A stretch of 64,000 bases of DNA from Chitinophaga sp. 180180018-3 (GCF_037893185.1 NZ_CP140772.1:3472001-3536000); one strand, 5' to 3'; counted from the first letter of the stretch, positions 24,608 to 34,007 are shown. The notes: generated from the sequence alone by a model not told the origin. Program-made: numbers and translations.

Positions 24608-25495
24608 ATGAAGTATATCGCGCTGCTGAGACCCGGCCAATGGTTAAAGAATGCTTTCCTTTTTATCCCGCTTTTTTTTGCCGGAGAAATCTTCGATATC
24701 GCAAAACTGAGCAGTATGGCGGTGGCGTTTTTGTCCTTTAGTCTTGTAGCCAGCAGCATCTATATCATCAACGACTTCCGGGATATAGAAGCCGACAGGC
24801 AACATCCGGTGAAATGTAAGCGTCCCCTGGCTTCCGGGGCGGTGTCGAAACAGGTAGCCATTGTGCTATTTGTTATCTGTCTGCTGGCGGGGTTCGCCAC
24901 GGCTTTTCTGATAAGAGAGAAATTTGCGTTTGTACTGGGCATTTATTTCCTGCTGAACCTGCTCTACTGTTTCGGACTGAAAAACATTTCCATACTGGAC
25001 ATCATGATTATAGCCACCGGCTTTGTGCTGCGGGTGAAATGCGGCGGTGTGGCCGCCGGCGTAGCTATTTCGGAATGGCTGGTGATCATGATATTCCTAC
25101 TGGCATTGTTTATGGCGATTGCGAAACGCAGAGATGATATACTCATTAAACTGGCTTCAGGAAAAGAAATGCGTAAGGCGGCAAAGGGATATAACCTCGA
25201 TTTCCTGAACATCATGCTGGCCCTCGTATCGGCAGTGATCATTGTTTGCTACCTGATGTATACCATCGCGCCGGAAACACAGGCCCGCATGCATACCTAC
25301 CGGTTGTATTATACAACACTTTTTGTAATTGGCGGATTATTACGATATTTGCAAATAACCTATGTGGAGAACAACACAGGTTCGCCCACTAAAATCCTAT
25401 ATAAAGACCGTTTTATTCAATTAACCATCCTCCTGTGGATCCTGAGTTTTTATGTGTTAATTTATTTACCGACAGATAAAACATTTTTTGAATAA
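24608..25495 (+). CDS. UbiA-family decaprenyl-phosphate phosphoribosyltransferase
   Basis: 295 residues with about nine membrane helices. It begins LLRPGQWLKNAFLFIPLFF and has the prenyl-diphosphate/Mg motif NDFRDIEADRQHP followed by KCKRPLASG. RPxQWxKN plus this motif is the signature of the branch typified by mycobacterial UbiA (Rv3806c), which joins PRPP to decaprenyl phosphate to give decaprenyl-phosphoryl-5-phosphoribose. The next genes are homologues of DprE1 and DprE2, which act on that product, so the function is well supported by context. Its stop overlaps the DprE1 start (TAATG). Confidence 0.9.
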   Translation: MKYIALLRPGQWLKNAFLFIPLFFAGEIFDIAKLSSMAVAFLSFSLVASSIYIINDFRDIEADRQHPVKCKRPLASGAVSKQVAIVLFVICLLAGFATAFLIREKFAFVLGIYFLLNLLYCFGLKNISILDIMIIATGFVLRVKCGGVAAGVAISEWLVIMIFLLALFMAIAKRRDDILIKLASGKEMRKAAKGYNLDFLNIMLALVSAVIIVCYLMYTIAPETQARMHTYRLYYTTLFVIGGLLRYLQITYVENNTGSPTKILYKDRFIQLTILLWILSFYVLIYLPTDKTFFE

Positions 25496-26826
25496 TGCAA
25501 AAACGGTTGGCCAACTGGGGAAACTTCCCGGTTGTTGCAAGTGACGAGAATTCCTTTACGCAGGAAGATCAGCTTCGTCAGTATGTGATGTCTCATACAC
25601 ACATTATTGCCCGGGGAAACGGGCGCTGTTATGGCGATGCTTCTCTTGGCAGGCATAGTATATCGATGCTGAAATACGACAAGATGCTGGATCTTGACAT
25701 CGCAGCAGGTGTCATTGATGTGCAGGCGGGTGTAACGCTCGACCAGATCCTGGATATTATTGTGCCTAAAGGATGGTTTCTCCCGGTAACCCCAGGCACC
25801 AAATACATTACGGTAGGTGGTGCAGTAGCTTCAGATGTACATGGCAAAAACCATCATGTGGAAGGTGCCTTTTCCGGGCATATTGAGCATATGGATGTAC
25901 TGACAGCTTCCGGGGAGAAGATCACCTGCTCGGCTACTCTTCACCCCGATCTGTTCTGGGCCACCTGTGGCGGAATGGGCCTTACCGGGGTCATCACCCG
26001 GGTGAAGTTCCGGCTGAAGAAGATATCCACTGCCTATATCCGGCAAACGCAGCTGAAGGCGCGTAACCTCGAGGAAGTGCTCCGGCTGTTCGATGAATAC
26101 AAGCACTATACCTATTCCATGGCGTGGATCGATTGCCTCCAGAAGGGCGAATCATTCGGTCGCAGTATCCTCATTGTAGGTGAGCATGCCACTCCGGAAG
26201 AACTGGATGAACATCAGAAAAAGGCGCCGCTTACGTTGCCGGCTAAACGAAAACTCAGCGTGCCGTTCAATCTGCCGTCATTTATACTGAATACCTTTAC
26301 GGTTAAAGCATTCAACTGGCTATACTACGCAAAGAACTATAAAAGGGAGATGCATAAGGTTATTCCCTATGAACCATTCTTCTATCCCCTGGACGCCATT
26401 CTTCACTGGAACCGTGGCTACGGGAAGGAAGGATTTGTGCAGTATCAATTCGTAGTTTCGCTGGAACAAAAAGACGGGTTGATCGCTATACTCCGCAGGA
26501 TCAGTGAAAAGGGCTGGGGATCATTCCTGGCAGTGCTGAAAGTTTTCGGTAAGCAGGACAGCCTTATCTCATTCCCAATGGAAGGCTATACCCTGGCGCT
26601 GGATTTCCCTATCCGGAAAGGGCTATTTGAATTCCTGGATGAACTGGATGAAATTGTGCTGCAATATGGAGGACGTTTGTACCTCTCCAAAGACGCCCGG
26701 ATGAAGCAGCATATTTTCTGGAAGAGTTATCCGAATGCCGGCAGGTTTGCCGACATCGTTAAACAATACAATAAAGACGCCCGGTTTGAATCCCTCCAAT
26801 CCGAGCGCTTATTATTGACTAAATAA
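25495..26826 (+). CDS. DprE1-like decaprenylphosphoryl-ribose 2'-oxidase (FAD-dependent)
   Basis: 443 residues of the VAO-type FAD oxidase family. The FAD-binding part shows ARGNGRCYGDASLG, TPGTKYITVGGAVASDVHG and KNHHVEGAFSGHIE, as in DprE1. DprE1 oxidises decaprenylphosphoryl-ribose at C2' to the keto intermediate. It lies directly between the UbiA-like and SDR genes, with a TAATG overlap to the first, matching the order of the mycobacterial arabinose-donor route. The residue corresponding to the benzothiazinone-reactive cysteine could not be assigned by eye. It acts at the inner membrane on a lipid-linked substrate. Confidence 0.9.
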   Translation: MQKRLANWGNFPVVASDENSFTQEDQLRQYVMSHTHIIARGNGRCYGDASLGRHSISMLKYDKMLDLDIAAGVIDVQAGVTLDQILDIIVPKGWFLPVTPGTKYITVGGAVASDVHGKNHHVEGAFSGHIEHMDVLTASGEKITCSATLHPDLFWATCGGMGLTGVITRVKFRLKKISTAYIRQTQLKARNLEEVLRLFDEYKHYTYSMAWIDCLQKGESFGRSILIVGEHATPEELDEHQKKAPLTLPAKRKLSVPFNLPSFILNTFTVKAFNWLYYAKNYKREMHKVIPYEPFFYPLDAILHWNRGYGKEGFVQYQFVVSLEQKDGLIAILRRISEKGWGSFLAVLKVFGKQDSLISFPMEGYTLALDFPIRKGLFEFLDELDEIVLQYGGRLYLSKDARMKQHIFWKSYPNAGRFADIVKQYNKDARFESLQSERLLLTK

Positions 26827-26854
26827 AAAATACCGGGAGTTACAAACACCTCAC

Positions 26855-27586
26855 ATGTCCACTGTACTACTATTAGGCGCAGGATCAGACATGGCAATAG
26901 CCATGGCCAGAAAGTTTGCGTCAGAAAAATACCAGCTCCAGCTGGCAGGCCGCCAGGTATCAGCGCTTATGCCGCTGCAAAAAGACCTGCAGGTACGCTA
27001 CGGCGTATCTGCTACCGTACATGCCTTTGATGCAACGGATTTCAGCTCGCATGCCGCTTTTTACGCCAGTCTTCCCACTCCCCCCGATATTACCATTTGT
27101 GTATTCGGCTATCTTGGCGATCAGCAGAAAGGCCAGGAGCATTGGGAGGAGGCTGCTGCCATTATCAATAGCAACTATACCGGCGCTGTGTCTGTTCTGA
27201 ATATCGTGGCAGCTGATTATGATAAACGAAAGCAGGGAATAATTATAGGAATTAGTTCAGTAGCTGGTGAAAGAGGTCGACAAAGTAATTATCTTTACGG
27301 AAGTGCAAAAGCTGGTTTTACAGCTTACCTAAGCGGACTAAGAAACAGACTTTTTCGTAGTGGCGTACACGTGATGAGCGTGCAGCCGGGCTTCGTGAAT
27401 ACAAGAATGACGCAGCACCTTTCCCTCCCGCCGTTGCTGACCGCGCAACCGGAGGAAGTGGCCAGCGCTGTATTCCGGGCTATGCTAAAGAAAAAGAATG
27501 TGCTTTATGTGAAGTGGCAATGGAAATATATAATGCTCATTATCAAATCCATACCTGAGGGTATTTTCAAAAAGCTTTCACTGTGA
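26855..27586 (+). CDS. DprE2-like SDR, decaprenylphosphoryl-2-keto-ribose reductase
   Basis: 243 residues of the short-chain dehydrogenase family. It has the nucleotide-binding motif LLLGAGSDMAIAMARKF, the catalytic Ser (GISSVAGERGR) and YGSAKAGF with Tyr and Lys. DprE2 proteins have the same GAxSDIA start and reduce the keto intermediate to decaprenylphosphoryl-arabinose with NADH. Context with DprE1 (28 bases upstream) supports the role. The C-terminal hydrophobic segment (KWQWKYIMLIIKSIP) could anchor it to the membrane, as in DprE2. Its stop overlaps the next start by 4 bases (GTGA). Confidence 0.88.
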   Translation: MSTVLLLGAGSDMAIAMARKFASEKYQLQLAGRQVSALMPLQKDLQVRYGVSATVHAFDATDFSSHAAFYASLPTPPDITICVFGYLGDQQKGQEHWEEAAAIINSNYTGAVSVLNIVAADYDKRKQGIIIGISSVAGERGRQSNYLYGSAKAGFTAYLSGLRNRLFRSGVHVMSVQPGFVNTRMTQHLSLPPLLTAQPEEVASAVFRAMLKKKNVLYVKWQWKYIMLIIKSIPEGIFKKLSL

Positions 27587-28191
27587 CTATTGCTTTTTTT
27601 GATTTTGATGGTACTATCACTAAGAAAGACACCCTGTGGGAAATTATTCGCTACCAAAGAGGCGGTGCGTCTATGTATGCCGGCATAGTACAGCTGCTCC
27701 CCTCTTTCCTGTTATTTAAGCTGCGGTTGCTGCCCGCTCAGCAACTGAAAGAAACCGTGCTGGGGTATTTCTTTGAAGGGATGTCGGTGGCTGATTTCAC
27801 CGCCGGCTGCGAGCGTTTTTGTCGCGAGAAACTCCCGGATATGCTGCGCCCCCAGGCATTGGAAACCATCCGCAGGCACCAGCAAAACGGACATCATGTG
27901 GTGGTGGTATCCGCCTCCGCACAAGATTGGGTGGCCCCCTGGTGCCGGGCCAATAATATCGTTTGCCTTGCTACCCGGCTCGAAGTAAAACATCGTTTTA
28001 TCACCGGCAAAATAGACGGCGTCAATTGCAATGGCGAAGAGAAAGTGAACAGGATACGGCAGGCATACCGGTTGGAAAACTTCGAAGAAATCTATGCTTA
28101 TGGCGATAGCAAGGGAGATCTGCCCATGCTGGCGTTGGCACAACATGCTTTCTTCAAACCATTCCGTGGACAAGCGCCGGACATGAACTAA
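27583..28191 (+). CDS. HAD-IB phosphatase, SerB-like, of the pentose-lipid operon
   Basis: 202 residues with the HAD motifs FFDFDGTITKKDT (nucleophile Asp7 and acid Asp9), VVVVSASAQDW and YGDSKGDLPML. It starts with GTG overlapping the DprE2-like stop. In mycobacteria the 5-phosphate of decaprenylphosphoryl-phosphoribose is removed by a PAP2-type enzyme; here a HAD phosphatase in the same operon is the likely replacement for that step (inference). HAD-IB enzymes otherwise act on phosphoserine and similar small phosphates. A terminator at 28194-28226 ends the operon. Confidence 0.87.
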   Translation: MTIAFFDFDGTITKKDTLWEIIRYQRGGASMYAGIVQLLPSFLLFKLRLLPAQQLKETVLGYFFEGMSVADFTAGCERFCREKLPDMLRPQALETIRRHQQNGHHVVVVSASAQDWVAPWCRANNIVCLATRLEVKHRFITGKIDGVNCNGEEKVNRIRQAYRLENFEEIYAYGDSKGDLPMLALAQHAFFKPFRGQAPDMN

Positions 28192-28193
28192 TT

Positions 28194-28226
28194 AAAAATG
28201 CCCCACCATAAAGGCGAGGCATTTTT
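28194..28226. terminator. Bidirectional terminator
   Basis: AAAAATGCC and GGCATTTTT pair around a 15-base loop between the convergent HAD phosphatase and desaturase genes. The T run in both directions makes it a plausible terminator for both. Confidence 0.75.
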
Positions 28227-28263
28227 ATTATTGTAACAGATTGATTGTACGATGTTATGCTAA

Positions 28264-29043
28264 TCAGGCTGCTTTAGCCTTCTTCAACTGAGCCGGAGTT
28301 ATCATGGCTGGCTTCAGCTTAATAATCCCTACGAAGTTCAGTAATTTCATTACCTGATAGCTGGGATCCAGCTCATACCATTTTTTGGCAAAGTTCGGAC
28401 TGTCTTTGAATTTGTGGTGGTTATTCTGAAACAATTCTCCCAACAGCACAATACCCCAGGGTGAAGTATTTCTTGAATGGTCGCCATTGTCGAAGTTCTG
28501 ATAACCGTATTTATGTCCACACCAGTTAACCACAGCACCCTGTACTGGTCCCATCAGGAAGTGGATAGGTAACAGTAAATACAGATACCACATACCTGCC
28601 GGAACAAATATCACATAAAATGTAACATAAGCTGCTATCCAAAGCAAGCGGATAATGTTGTTGTCGCCGATTTTATCCATTGCATCCCACTTGGGTAAAG
28701 GCTCCTGCAGAAACTGCGGATCCACTGTACTGGTATCGGTTACGAAACCGTTGTATATTTTACGGGTATGCACCATCATGGTCCATACATCCTTAAAGAA
28801 ATGCGGAGAATGCGGATCTTTCTCAGTATCGCTATATTCATGGTGCATGCGGTGCATTACACCATAGGCCCGGGGAATCAGATAAGATGAGCCCTGGAAA
28901 AGCCATGTGCAGAAATAAAAGAAACGCTCCCAGAACTTACTGGTAGTATACATCTGGTGGGATGCGTATCTGTGTAAATAAAATGTGTGGAAGAACAGTG
29001 AAAAGAACCAATGCACACAAAAGAATATCAGGATCGCCGTCAT
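28264..29043 (-). CDS. Fatty acid desaturase (acyl-CoA/acyl-lipid delta-9 type)
   Basis: 259 residues with four membrane helices and the three histidine boxes of membrane di-iron desaturases: HRYASH, HRMHH and QNNHH. It introduces a cis double bond into membrane fatty acids, which helps the cell adjust fluidity. Box spacing matches the delta-9 class found in Bacteroidota. It stands alone with a -7 promoter element (TAACTTTG at 29072-29079) 29 bases before the start codon. Confidence 0.93.
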   Translation of the reverse strand: MTAILIFFCVHWFFSLFFHTFYLHRYASHQMYTTSKFWERFFYFCTWLFQGSSYLIPRAYGVMHRMHHEYSDTEKDPHSPHFFKDVWTMMVHTRKIYNGFVTDTSTVDPQFLQEPLPKWDAMDKIGDNNIIRLLWIAAYVTFYVIFVPAGMWYLYLLLPIHFLMGPVQGAVVNWCGHKYGYQNFDNGDHSRNTSPWGIVLLGELFQNNHHKFKDSPNFAKKWYELDPSYQVMKLLNFVGIIKLKPAMITPAQLKKAKAA

Positions 29044-29071
29044 TTCGATACTTTAAATTGACAATAATCGT

Positions 29072-29079
29072 CAAAGTTA
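29072..29079 (-). promoter_or_regulatory. -7 promoter element of the desaturase gene
   Basis: TAACTTTG on the minus strand is an exact TAnnTTTG match with a likely start near 29066, about 23 bases upstream of the ATG. A TTTG lies 26 bases further upstream, longer than the ideal spacing. Confidence 0.55.
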
Positions 29080-29150
29080 CATTAATCGCACCGATATTTC
29101 GTCATCAAAAAGACCTTGTTAGTGAATGAAATGTTAAAATAATATCAAAT

Positions 29151-30794
29151 TCACTTTTTCTTCGCCCATCGCAGCTCCAAAAGGTTCATACCATTGCCGG
29201 AGAAACCACTGATACCGGGTTGTACGAGGTGTATCGCCTCATCATAAAAGAGTGGCACTACAGCGGCATCTTCCATGATCATATTATCCATATCCTGATA
29301 CATGGCATAGCGCAGGCTGTCATTACTTTCTTCCAGGGCCCGTTCATAAAGCTTATCGAAGGCCGGGTTGCTATAACGCGTGTAGTTAGGCGGCGCCGGG
29401 TTCCTGCTGTAAAACATGGCAAGATAGCTCTCTGCATCCGGGTAGTCGGCGATCCAGCTGGCCCTGAAAAACAGCGCCTGTGATTTGGCGGTCTGTTCCA
29501 GCAGCAGGCTTTTCTGCACTACCTCTACCTGTATGCGTATCCCGGCGTCCTGGAGCTGGTTGGCCACATAATTTGCCAGGTCGGCGTAAATAGGGATGGT
29601 GAGCAGCCGCAACACGGGCATTCCTTTGCCCTCCGGGAAGCCGGCTTCTTTCAGCAGCTGCCTCGTTTTTGCCGGATCAAATGTATAGCCTTTCACTTTG
29701 GTGGTGCTGAACGATGGCAGACCAGCAGGCACAAAACCCGCTGTGGCGGCCGTGCCGATGCCATTACGCAGATAGGTCATCATTTTCGTACGGTCGAAAC
29801 CGTAGTTTACTGCCTGACGTACTTTCTTTAAACGCAGCGGAGATGATTTTACCAACGTATTGTTGCTGTCAGTCAGGAAACCCAGGTATTCTGTATTCAG
29901 ATAAGGGTGCTTGTCGAGTACGATCTTACCCTCCCACTCTTTGCGCAAACGCCCTTGTTTGGTGAGTACTTCATCTTTAAATGAGGCGTCGATGTCGTTC
30001 ATAAAATCGAGCTGCCCCTGACGGAACAACAGGAACTCTGCTGCCTTGCTGTCGAGGAAGCTCACCTGTACGGCGTCCAGGTAAGGTAAACGGCGCCCGG
30101 TGCTGTCTTTTTCAAAATATCCGGGGTTCCGGTGAAGCACCAGTGCCTGTCCTTCATCCCAGTAGAAAAACCTGAAAGGCCCTGTGCCACAGGGATGATT
30201 CCGGAAATCCTTCCCGTATTTTTCAATAGCCTCATGTGGTACAATGGAGCAGTATTGCATACTGAGTATTCCCATTACCGGGTGAAAGGGCCTGTAAAGA
30301 TGCAGCTGGAAAGTAGAATCATTAAGGGCCCGGAATCCGCTGTCGATGCTCAGTTTATCGTTGAATATCCACGCTCCCGGCGAAGCCGTAGCCGGATCCA
30401 TGATCCGCCGCAGGCTGTATACCACGTCCTGCGCGGTCATGCGCCGCCCTTTGCCCCCGGGAAAGATATCGCTGTTATGGAAGTACACATCCGTACGCAG
30501 ATCGAAGGTATAGGTCAGGTGGTCGTCGGAAATATGCCATTGCTTTGCCAGCGAAGGGCGGATTTCGAGATTGCTGTCCGGCTCTACCAGCGTGTTATAG
30601 AGCTGTTTTACCGCCCATATCACTTCCTGGCTTTTGGCGAAAGCCGGATCGAGGGTAGCAAGACTATTCGTACTATTGTACCTGAATACCTGTGCATGTT
30701 GCCGTTCGGGGCCGGTGCAGGAGCAAAAGATGCCGATGGCAAGCAGCAACAGGGGCAGTTTTAACATAAACGACTGGCAATAACTACTTTTCAT
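29151..30794 (-). CDS. Peptide/oligopeptide-binding lipoprotein of an ABC transporter (SBP family 5)
   Basis: About 547 residues, lipoprotein signal LLLLAIGIFCSCTG. The family 5 solute-binding pattern is clear: TLDPAFAKSQEVIWAVKQLY, HISDDHLTYTFDLR, MTAQDVVYSLRR, CGTGPFRF and AVNYGFDR. Such proteins bind peptides or nickel and deliver them to an Opp/Dpp permease, none of which is encoded here. The ATG at 30794 is chosen (an alternative is 30767, right before the hydrophobic segment). A longer frame to 30980 runs antisense through the M1 peptidase start and is not credible. Confidence 0.88.
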   Translation of the reverse strand: MKSSYCQSFMLKLPLLLLAIGIFCSCTGPERQHAQVFRYNSTNSLATLDPAFAKSQEVIWAVKQLYNTLVEPDSNLEIRPSLAKQWHISDDHLTYTFDLRTDVYFHNSDIFPGGKGRRMTAQDVVYSLRRIMDPATASPGAWIFNDKLSIDSGFRALNDSTFQLHLYRPFHPVMGILSMQYCSIVPHEAIEKYGKDFRNHPCGTGPFRFFYWDEGQALVLHRNPGYFEKDSTGRRLPYLDAVQVSFLDSKAAEFLLFRQGQLDFMNDIDASFKDEVLTKQGRLRKEWEGKIVLDKHPYLNTEYLGFLTDSNNTLVKSSPLRLKKVRQAVNYGFDRTKMMTYLRNGIGTAATAGFVPAGLPSFSTTKVKGYTFDPAKTRQLLKEAGFPEGKGMPVLRLLTIPIYADLANYVANQLQDAGIRIQVEVVQKSLLLEQTAKSQALFFRASWIADYPDAESYLAMFYSRNPAPPNYTRYSNPAFDKLYERALEESNDSLRYAMYQDMDNMIMEDAAVVPLFYDEAIHLVQPGISGFSGNGMNLLELRWAKKK

Positions 30795-30839
30795 TTGGCA
30801 GTAAATTAATATCTTTCCGGTTAAAATATAAGAATAAAT

Positions 30840-32471
30840 ATGCGTGGCATAGCAATGCTTTGTATGGGCCTTATGGCCAGCCTTACAGCAGGAGCACAAC
30901 ATTTCAGCAGGGCCGATACCCTGAGGGGCAGTATTACCCCGCAGCGGGCCTGGTGGGATGTAACCACTTACGACCTGCATGTAAAAGTTAACCCGGAAGA
31001 CAGCACCTTCAGCGGCTTTAATACCATTACCTATAAGGTGCTGCAGCCTGATTCCCTGCTGCAGATCGACCTGCAGGTACCGATGGTGATCGATAGCGTG
31101 ATCCAGGACAAAAAAGCGCTTGAATTTACCCGCGACGGAAACGCCTGGTTCATCAGGTTGAAGTCGCCCCAGCAGAAGGACAAATCAAAGCAGCTGACCG
31201 TCTTTTACAGCGGCAAGCCCCGTCGCGCCAGGAACGCGCCCTGGGATGGCGGTGTAGTATGGGCGCGGGATGAGAAAGACAGGCCCTGGATAGCCACTGC
31301 CTGCCAGGGGCTGGGCGCCAGTATCTGGTGGCCGAATAAAGACACACAAAGCGATGAGCCGGATGATATGACGATCAGCGTCACTGTACCTGCGGAGCTG
31401 ACGGACGTGTCTAACGGCAGACTGAAGAAAATAAAGGAGAACCCGGATGGAACGCGGACCTTCATCTGGCAGGTAGATAATCCTATCAACAACTACGATG
31501 TGGCCGTAAACGTGGGTTATTATAAAGAAATAAAAGACAGCTATTCCGGCGAAGGTGGGAAACTGGACCTGGGCTACTGGGTATTGGATTATAATGAAGA
31601 CAAAGCCCGCGAACATTTCAAAGTGGTGAAACCTATGCTGAAGTGCTTCGAGTATTGGTTTGGCAAATATCCATTTTACAAAGACAGCTACAAGCTGGTA
31701 GAAGCGCCTTACCTGGGAATGGAGCACCAGAGTGCGGTGGCATATGGTAATAACTATCGGATGGGCTACAAAGGTAACGACCTGTCTGGTAGCGGCTGGG
31801 GCTTAAAATGGGATTTTATCATTATCCATGAAAGCGGCCACGAATGGTTTGGCAATAACATTACGGCTAAGGATATCGCAGATATGTGGATTCATGAATC
31901 CTTTACGAACTACTCCGAGACCTTGTTTACAGAGTGCCAGTATGGCCGGAAAGCGGCCGACGAATATCTGCAGGGCCTTAGAAAGATCATCAAAAACGAT
32001 ATCCCTATCATCGCGCCTTATGGTGTAAATGCCGAAGGCAGTGGCGATATGTATCCCAAAGGAGCAAACATGATCCACAACATCAGGCAGATCATGGAGA
32101 ACGATGAGGCTTTCCGCAGTATGCTGAGAGGGCTTAATAAAACCTTCTATCATCAGACAGTTACCACCAAACAAATAGAAAATTATATCAGCAATGCTGT
32201 AGGTATGGATTTGAGCAAAGTATTTGACCAATACCTGCGTGATACTACCATCCCTACACTGGAATATCGCTTTAAGGGCCGGCAGCTGCAATACCGCTGG
32301 GTTTCCGATGTAAAGGATTTCAATATGCCGATAAAAGTAAAGCTGAGTGACGAAGGTTATAAGCTGATATATCCCGGTACGCTGTGGCGTACGTCCAATA
32401 CAACCCTGACTGATCTTAGCAAGTTTGAAGTGGATAAGAATTTTTATGTGAAAGTGAGGGAAGTGAAGTAG
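30840..32471 (+). CDS. Secreted M1-family metallopeptidase (aminopeptidase)
   Basis: 543 residues with a cleavable signal peptide (MRGIAMLCMGLMASLTAGAQ). It has the gluzincin zinc site HESGHEWFGNN near residue 329, followed 18 residues later by the third ligand in WIHESFTNYSE. The usual exopeptidase GAMEN motif reads GMEHQ. The beta-sandwich N-terminal domain is present, the C-terminal helical domain is short. It would trim peptides in the periplasm or outside, consistent with the divergent peptide-binding lipoprotein gene 45 bases away. The family includes aminopeptidase N and LTA4 hydrolase. Confidence 0.92.
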   Translation: MRGIAMLCMGLMASLTAGAQHFSRADTLRGSITPQRAWWDVTTYDLHVKVNPEDSTFSGFNTITYKVLQPDSLLQIDLQVPMVIDSVIQDKKALEFTRDGNAWFIRLKSPQQKDKSKQLTVFYSGKPRRARNAPWDGGVVWARDEKDRPWIATACQGLGASIWWPNKDTQSDEPDDMTISVTVPAELTDVSNGRLKKIKENPDGTRTFIWQVDNPINNYDVAVNVGYYKEIKDSYSGEGGKLDLGYWVLDYNEDKAREHFKVVKPMLKCFEYWFGKYPFYKDSYKLVEAPYLGMEHQSAVAYGNNYRMGYKGNDLSGSGWGLKWDFIIIHESGHEWFGNNITAKDIADMWIHESFTNYSETLFTECQYGRKAADEYLQGLRKIIKNDIPIIAPYGVNAEGSGDMYPKGANMIHNIRQIMENDEAFRSMLRGLNKTFYHQTVTTKQIENYISNAVGMDLSKVFDQYLRDTTIPTLEYRFKGRQLQYRWVSDVKDFNMPIKVKLSDEGYKLIYPGTLWRTSNTTLTDLSKFEVDKNFYVKVREVK

Positions 32472-32500
32472 GAAGAATTCTTAATTCTTAATTCTTTACT

Positions 32501-33160
32501 TCACTCCTTCAACAGCCGAAATGCATGCTTGCTGCTGTTATTCAGGAATCCGTATGCTGCCCATAAAATGGAAAGGGGTTCTATGCTGCGGCTCATTTCA
32601 ATCCGGCCCATGTCGGCGATGTCGTACCAGCCAATTTGATGGAGGAGGTCTATTACTTCCTGTTTGGCATCGCCACTGTTTCCGGCGATGAACATGGTAG
32701 GAAAGCCTTCTTTGAATTCGGGAAGGAGCATTTTTTCATGACCGATACAGCTGAGAGCCTTGACAACGTTAGCGTCGGGAGGCAGCCAGGCCTGGATTTG
32801 TTCGCCGGCGGAATTGTTATGTCCGATCGTGAAGGTGAGGCGCCCGAATTCATCGGGGCCTTTTCCATCGAGCGGATTAGTGACATCCACTACGGTTTTG
32901 GATTTGAAGTTCCAAATACCGGCGGCTTCGATAGCCTTCTTGGTACCTATCCAGCTGGTACAGATGAGCAATAACTCCCCAAATTCAGCAGCCTGCCTGA
33001 AAGTACCGGCATTGGCTGGTTTTCCCTGCTTCTTTACCCATTGCTGTAGCGATTCTCTGGATGGATTACGTGTACCAATCATAACGTGGTGCCCTATCTG
33101 GATCAGCCCTTTACCCAGGGTTAATCCTACGGGTCCACTACCAAGGATACCGATTTTCAT
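32501..33160 (-). CDS. NAD(P)-binding F420-dependent-oxidoreductase-like protein
   Basis: 219 residues with a Rossmann start IGILGSGPVGLTLGKGL and GTRNPSRESL, which suggests NADP binding through the Arg. It has VVDVTNPLDGKGPDEF, as in the NADP:F420 oxidoreductase-like family. Bacteroidota do not generally make F420, so it probably acts as an NADPH-dependent reductase of unknown substrate. Single gene, convergent with the M1 peptidase; the junction has a short stem (AGTGAAGTA near 32460 with TACTTCACT near 32492) and AATTCTTAATTC units like the arms of R4 and R5. Confidence 0.83.
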   Translation of the reverse strand: MKIGILGSGPVGLTLGKGLIQIGHHVMIGTRNPSRESLQQWVKKQGKPANAGTFRQAAEFGELLLICTSWIGTKKAIEAAGIWNFKSKTVVDVTNPLDGKGPDEFGRLTFTIGHNNSAGEQIQAWLPPDANVVKALSCIGHEKMLLPEFKEGFPTMFIAGNSGDAKQEVIDLLHQIGWYDIADMGRIEMSRSIEPLSILWAAYGFLNNSSKHAFRLLKE

Positions 33161-33234
33161 AAGAGAAGATTAAATTAAGCAGATCATCGTGTGAAACATG
33201 AAGATACTTAAAAAAACCTTTCTCTTTGTCAGCG

Positions 33235-33987
33235 TCAGACAGTTTGTTCCGCCATCAGGTATCCCAGGAATTTCTGCATACCCTGACGTTTTGCGGGAGT
33301 AAGCGGATAGCTGATATTATGCACGTAATAGGTAGTGAGATCATATACGCTGTACGGGTTCTCCGCCACTACCGCCGGGATATTCCTTACTCCCAGGCCG
33401 GTAGCATCATTGAACTGACGGGTGAATTCGTCGGGCAGCTTTTTGTTGCTGATCCAGGCAGCCATTACAAAAGGCAGGCTGGTAAAGCGCATCCAGTGTT
33501 CTGAAAGGTCATATATATAAGGAGACACCTTACGTTGTTCGAGGGCTCTGTCGCCAATCACTAATCCGGCATCTGTACCTTTGATTTTATCCTGGTACGG
33601 CCCGCTGGTATTCACATATTCTACATCCAGTTTCCAGAATTCCCGTACCAGCACCTTCAGGAGGGCCACAGAGGTACGGCTCTGATAATCGAGATAAATG
33701 CGTTTAATTTCGTTTAAAGGTACATCGCTGAACAAACAAACTGATGCTACGGGTCCTTCCGCGCCAATGCAATAGTCTGCAATAATGTGATATTCCTTCA
33801 TCTTAGGGATGATCGCTACTGGTACCAGCGCTACATCCACTTCCCCGTCTATCAGCTGCTGGGCTATCTTTGAGGGATAGTCCATCGATAATTCCATCAG
33901 CTCCATCACCGGATGATTCCTGAATCCATACAATAAAGGCTTCGTATTCAAATAACTTACAGCCGCAACTTTTACTTTCCGTTCCAA
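33235..33987 (-). CDS. mqnA: Chorismate dehydratase MqnA (futalosine menaquinone pathway)
   Basis: About 250 residues of the MqnA/MqnD periplasmic-binding-like fold: VAAVSYLNTKPLLYGF at the start, GEVDVALVPVAIIPK, YCIGAEGPVASVCLFS and GLVIGDRAL. MqnA dehydrates chorismate to 3-enolpyruvylbenzoate, the first step of the futalosine route to menaquinone. I take the TTG at 33987 as start because MqnA proteins begin a few residues before VSYLN and a -7 element (34008-34015) lies just upstream; a longer frame begins with TTG at 34041 and would place that element inside the gene. Confidence 0.88.
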   Translation of the reverse strand: MERKVKVAAVSYLNTKPLLYGFRNHPVMELMELSMDYPSKIAQQLIDGEVDVALVPVAIIPKMKEYHIIADYCIGAEGPVASVCLFSDVPLNEIKRIYLDYQSRTSVALLKVLVREFWKLDVEYVNTSGPYQDKIKGTDAGLVIGDRALEQRKVSPYIYDLSEHWMRFTSLPFVMAAWISNKKLPDEFTRQFNDATGLGVRNIPAVVAENPYSVYDLTTYYVHNISYPLTPAKRQGMQKFLGYLMAEQTV

Positions 33988-34007
33988 TTTCAGTAATTTT
34001 GAAGCTG

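Noticed and set aside
30795-30980. 62-residue N-terminal extension of the peptide-binding lipoprotein
   Set aside because: It is antisense to the start of the M1 peptidase and would bury the lipoprotein signal peptide inside the protein.
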